This document shows, one piece after another, positions 5,103 to 6,292 of a stretch of DNA of 6,292 bases. Source of the DNA: JBOGWP01 sp050693875 (GTDB lineage Bacteria > Actinomycetota > CADDZG01 > JAHWKV01 > JBOGWP01); NCBI GenBank assembly GCA_050693875.1, contig JBOGWP010000113.1, forward strand, positions 1-6,292, written 5' to 3'. Position 1 is the stretch's first letter. The number at the start of each line of letters is the position of its first letter. The notes under the pieces were generated by a model. It was not told the origin of the DNA, searched no databases, and worked only from the letters and a program-made list of their open reading frames with translations. The position numbers were made by a program, and so were the translations under genes.

Positions 5103-6292
5103 TGGCTTCGCTCGGGCCGCAGATCAGGCGGGACCTGACGGACCCGTGGCATGCCGAGGAAAACGCCTCGGTGGCGGCGGACGACCTCGACCGCCTCTTG
5201 GACCCGGGCCCGTTCCTCGGCGCTGAGATCGTCGAGCCCCGACTTGATGCGGGAGATCAGCCGTCGGATCCGGCTGATCTCCTCCTCCGAGGGCATGGCC
5301 TCGGCGCGTGCCCACTCCTCGAGCTCGGTGGTGGCGAGGAGTCGTTCCCGGTTGCGGAGCAGATCATCGAGGTAGGCGTGGAGGTCGGGCAGGTAGGAGA
5401 CGTCGGTGCGGAAGTGGTCACAGCCAGCGCAGCGGAACCGGAACGGGCAGGCGGTGCCGCCGGCTTTGACGTTGGAGGGCTCGGTGCAGACCCCGAAGGG
5501 CACGGCGACTTCGCCGAGGGCCCGGCGGGCGTGCTCGGAGTCGAGCAGCGCCTGCGCGACTCGCCAGACGCGGTTGCCGTGTCGGTCGGGCGAGAGCAGC
5601 GACACGGTCGACGGCCTCGCGCCGGCGTGTCTCCCCGACCCGGTAGTAGGCCTTGGTGGTGTCGAGCTTTCGGTGGTCCATCAACTCGCGGAGCACGTCG
5701 ATGGGGACCCCTGCATCGGCGTGTCGCTGGGCGTAGCTGTGCCGGTAGGCGTAGAGGACGATCCGCCACTTGTCGAACTCGACGCCGTCGGCGGTGTGCA
5801 GCAGCGGCAGTCGGGAGACCCAGCTGCGGTGGTGGAAGGCGAGGCTGAAGGCGGTGATGGCGTTGCGCCCGTCGGGGTTGCGCCGGTTGGTGGGCAGCAG
5901 TTTCAGCTCGCCGACGGGCGTGTGGGGGTAGCGACTGCGGACGCGTCGCTGCTGGGCGTCGATCACCTGGGCGGTGGCCTCGCTGATCGGCAGGCGCCGC
6001 CCGAGGCGGTTGGCCTTGTAGTTGTCGTAGACGAGGACCGGCAGGCCGTCGTCGCGGACCAGACAGTCGTAGGCGAGCTGGCAGATCTCTTCCGGCCGTC
6101 GGCCGGTGTCGATGGTGAGCTCGATAGCGCAGCGCATCTCGACGGAGGTCACCTCAGCCAGGTGGGAGCAGAGCTGGCGCATGATCTCCGGCGGGAGGTT
6201 GCGGCCAGGCGTGGCCGGTTCGGGTTCTTCTGGGATGTCGTCTCGGTGGATGGCGAAGTCCTCACCCAGCCCGCCGGCGACCTGTCCCGGGC
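5099..6292 (-). pseudogene. Tn554-type tyrosine recombinase, frameshifted; N-terminus beyond the window
   Basis: A large site-specific recombinase of the Tn554 TnpA/TnpB group. The frame is open to the right edge (GGLGEDFAIHRDDIPEEPEP, then PPEIMRQLCSHL), so the N-terminal part is missing. Counting from Met at 6182, the first catalytic Arg is in DTGRRPEEI (about 28-29), the Lys is in VYDNYKANRLGRR and box II is YAYRHSYAQRHAD. The last block is LMDHRKLDTTKAYYRV, with the first Tyr after TTKA as the likely nucleophile. After EAVDRVAAL (about 5594) the frame is lost. It resumes one frame over as SPDRHGNRVWRVAQALLDSE and continues through a Cys4 cluster, C-x12-C-x5-C-x2-C (about 5488-5420), which looks like a zinc ribbon, to RPERSQ and TGA 5099-5101. 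Catalytic residues precede the break, but the zinc domain and C-terminal tail would be lost or made separately from GTG 5605. Confidence 0.9.

Noticed and set aside
4522..5138. + strand frames opposite the DUF6262 gene
   Set aside because: They mirror a clear DUF6262 coding sequence with helix-turn-helix and coiled coil, and have no features of their own.
5102..5848. + strand frame of 248 codons opposite the recombinase
   Set aside because: A shadow frame across a recombinase whose catalytic and Cys motifs are plain on the - strand.
1..6292. CRISPR array, rRNA, riboswitch or long inverted repeats
   Set aside because: No regularly spaced repeats, no conserved rRNA core and no long palindromes were seen on reading both strands by eye.

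Overview
The window is high-GC DNA. Its gene families (an LLM-class flavin oxidoreductase, a BBE-type FAD oxidase and a Tn554-type recombinase with a DUF6262 partner) point to an actinomycete or another member of the Actinomycetota. The two tRNA genes carry no encoded CCA, which fits. The species cannot be told from this piece.

Left part (1-2250): the 3' end of a class II tRNA (probably tRNA-Ser) and a complete tRNA-Arg(ACG) lie on the + strand. An intact alpha/beta hydrolase on the - strand meets them head-on. Upstream of it lies a decayed - strand oxidoreductase cluster. This holds an LLM flavin-dependent oxidoreductase with one frameshift and one nonsense codon, and the last 58 codons of a BBE-type FAD-linked oxidase. 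The oxidase remnant is cut off at about 2107, where it abuts a fragment of an unrelated + strand coding sequence (about 2104-2244). That junction is a recombination scar.

Middle part (about 2280-4063): three + strand genes of unknown function. They are a Trp/His-rich secreted protein whose apparent signal peptide is one base out of frame, a second secreted six-Cys protein 21 nt downstream behind a near-perfect Shine-Dalgarno site, and a small three-helix membrane protein. A plausible promoter precedes the first. The first gene is visibly more AT-rich than its surroundings, so the module looks imported. It is the best candidate here for something undescribed: small exported partners next to a mobile element.

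Right part (4064-6292): a coiled-coil ORF fragment and a short stretch with a transposase-like C-terminus form a relic zone. A Tn554-type pair follows on the - strand: a large tyrosine recombinase that runs off the right edge, and a DUF6262 (TnpC-like) protein overlapping it by ATGA. Both are frameshifted, the recombinase near 5588-5600 and DUF6262 by one extra unit in a CA/TG repeat.

Overall this is an accessory region. Four separate indels fall at or near homopolymers or short repeats, so some may be assembly errors. The nonsense codon and the truncated genes at 2107 are harder to explain that way and support true decay.
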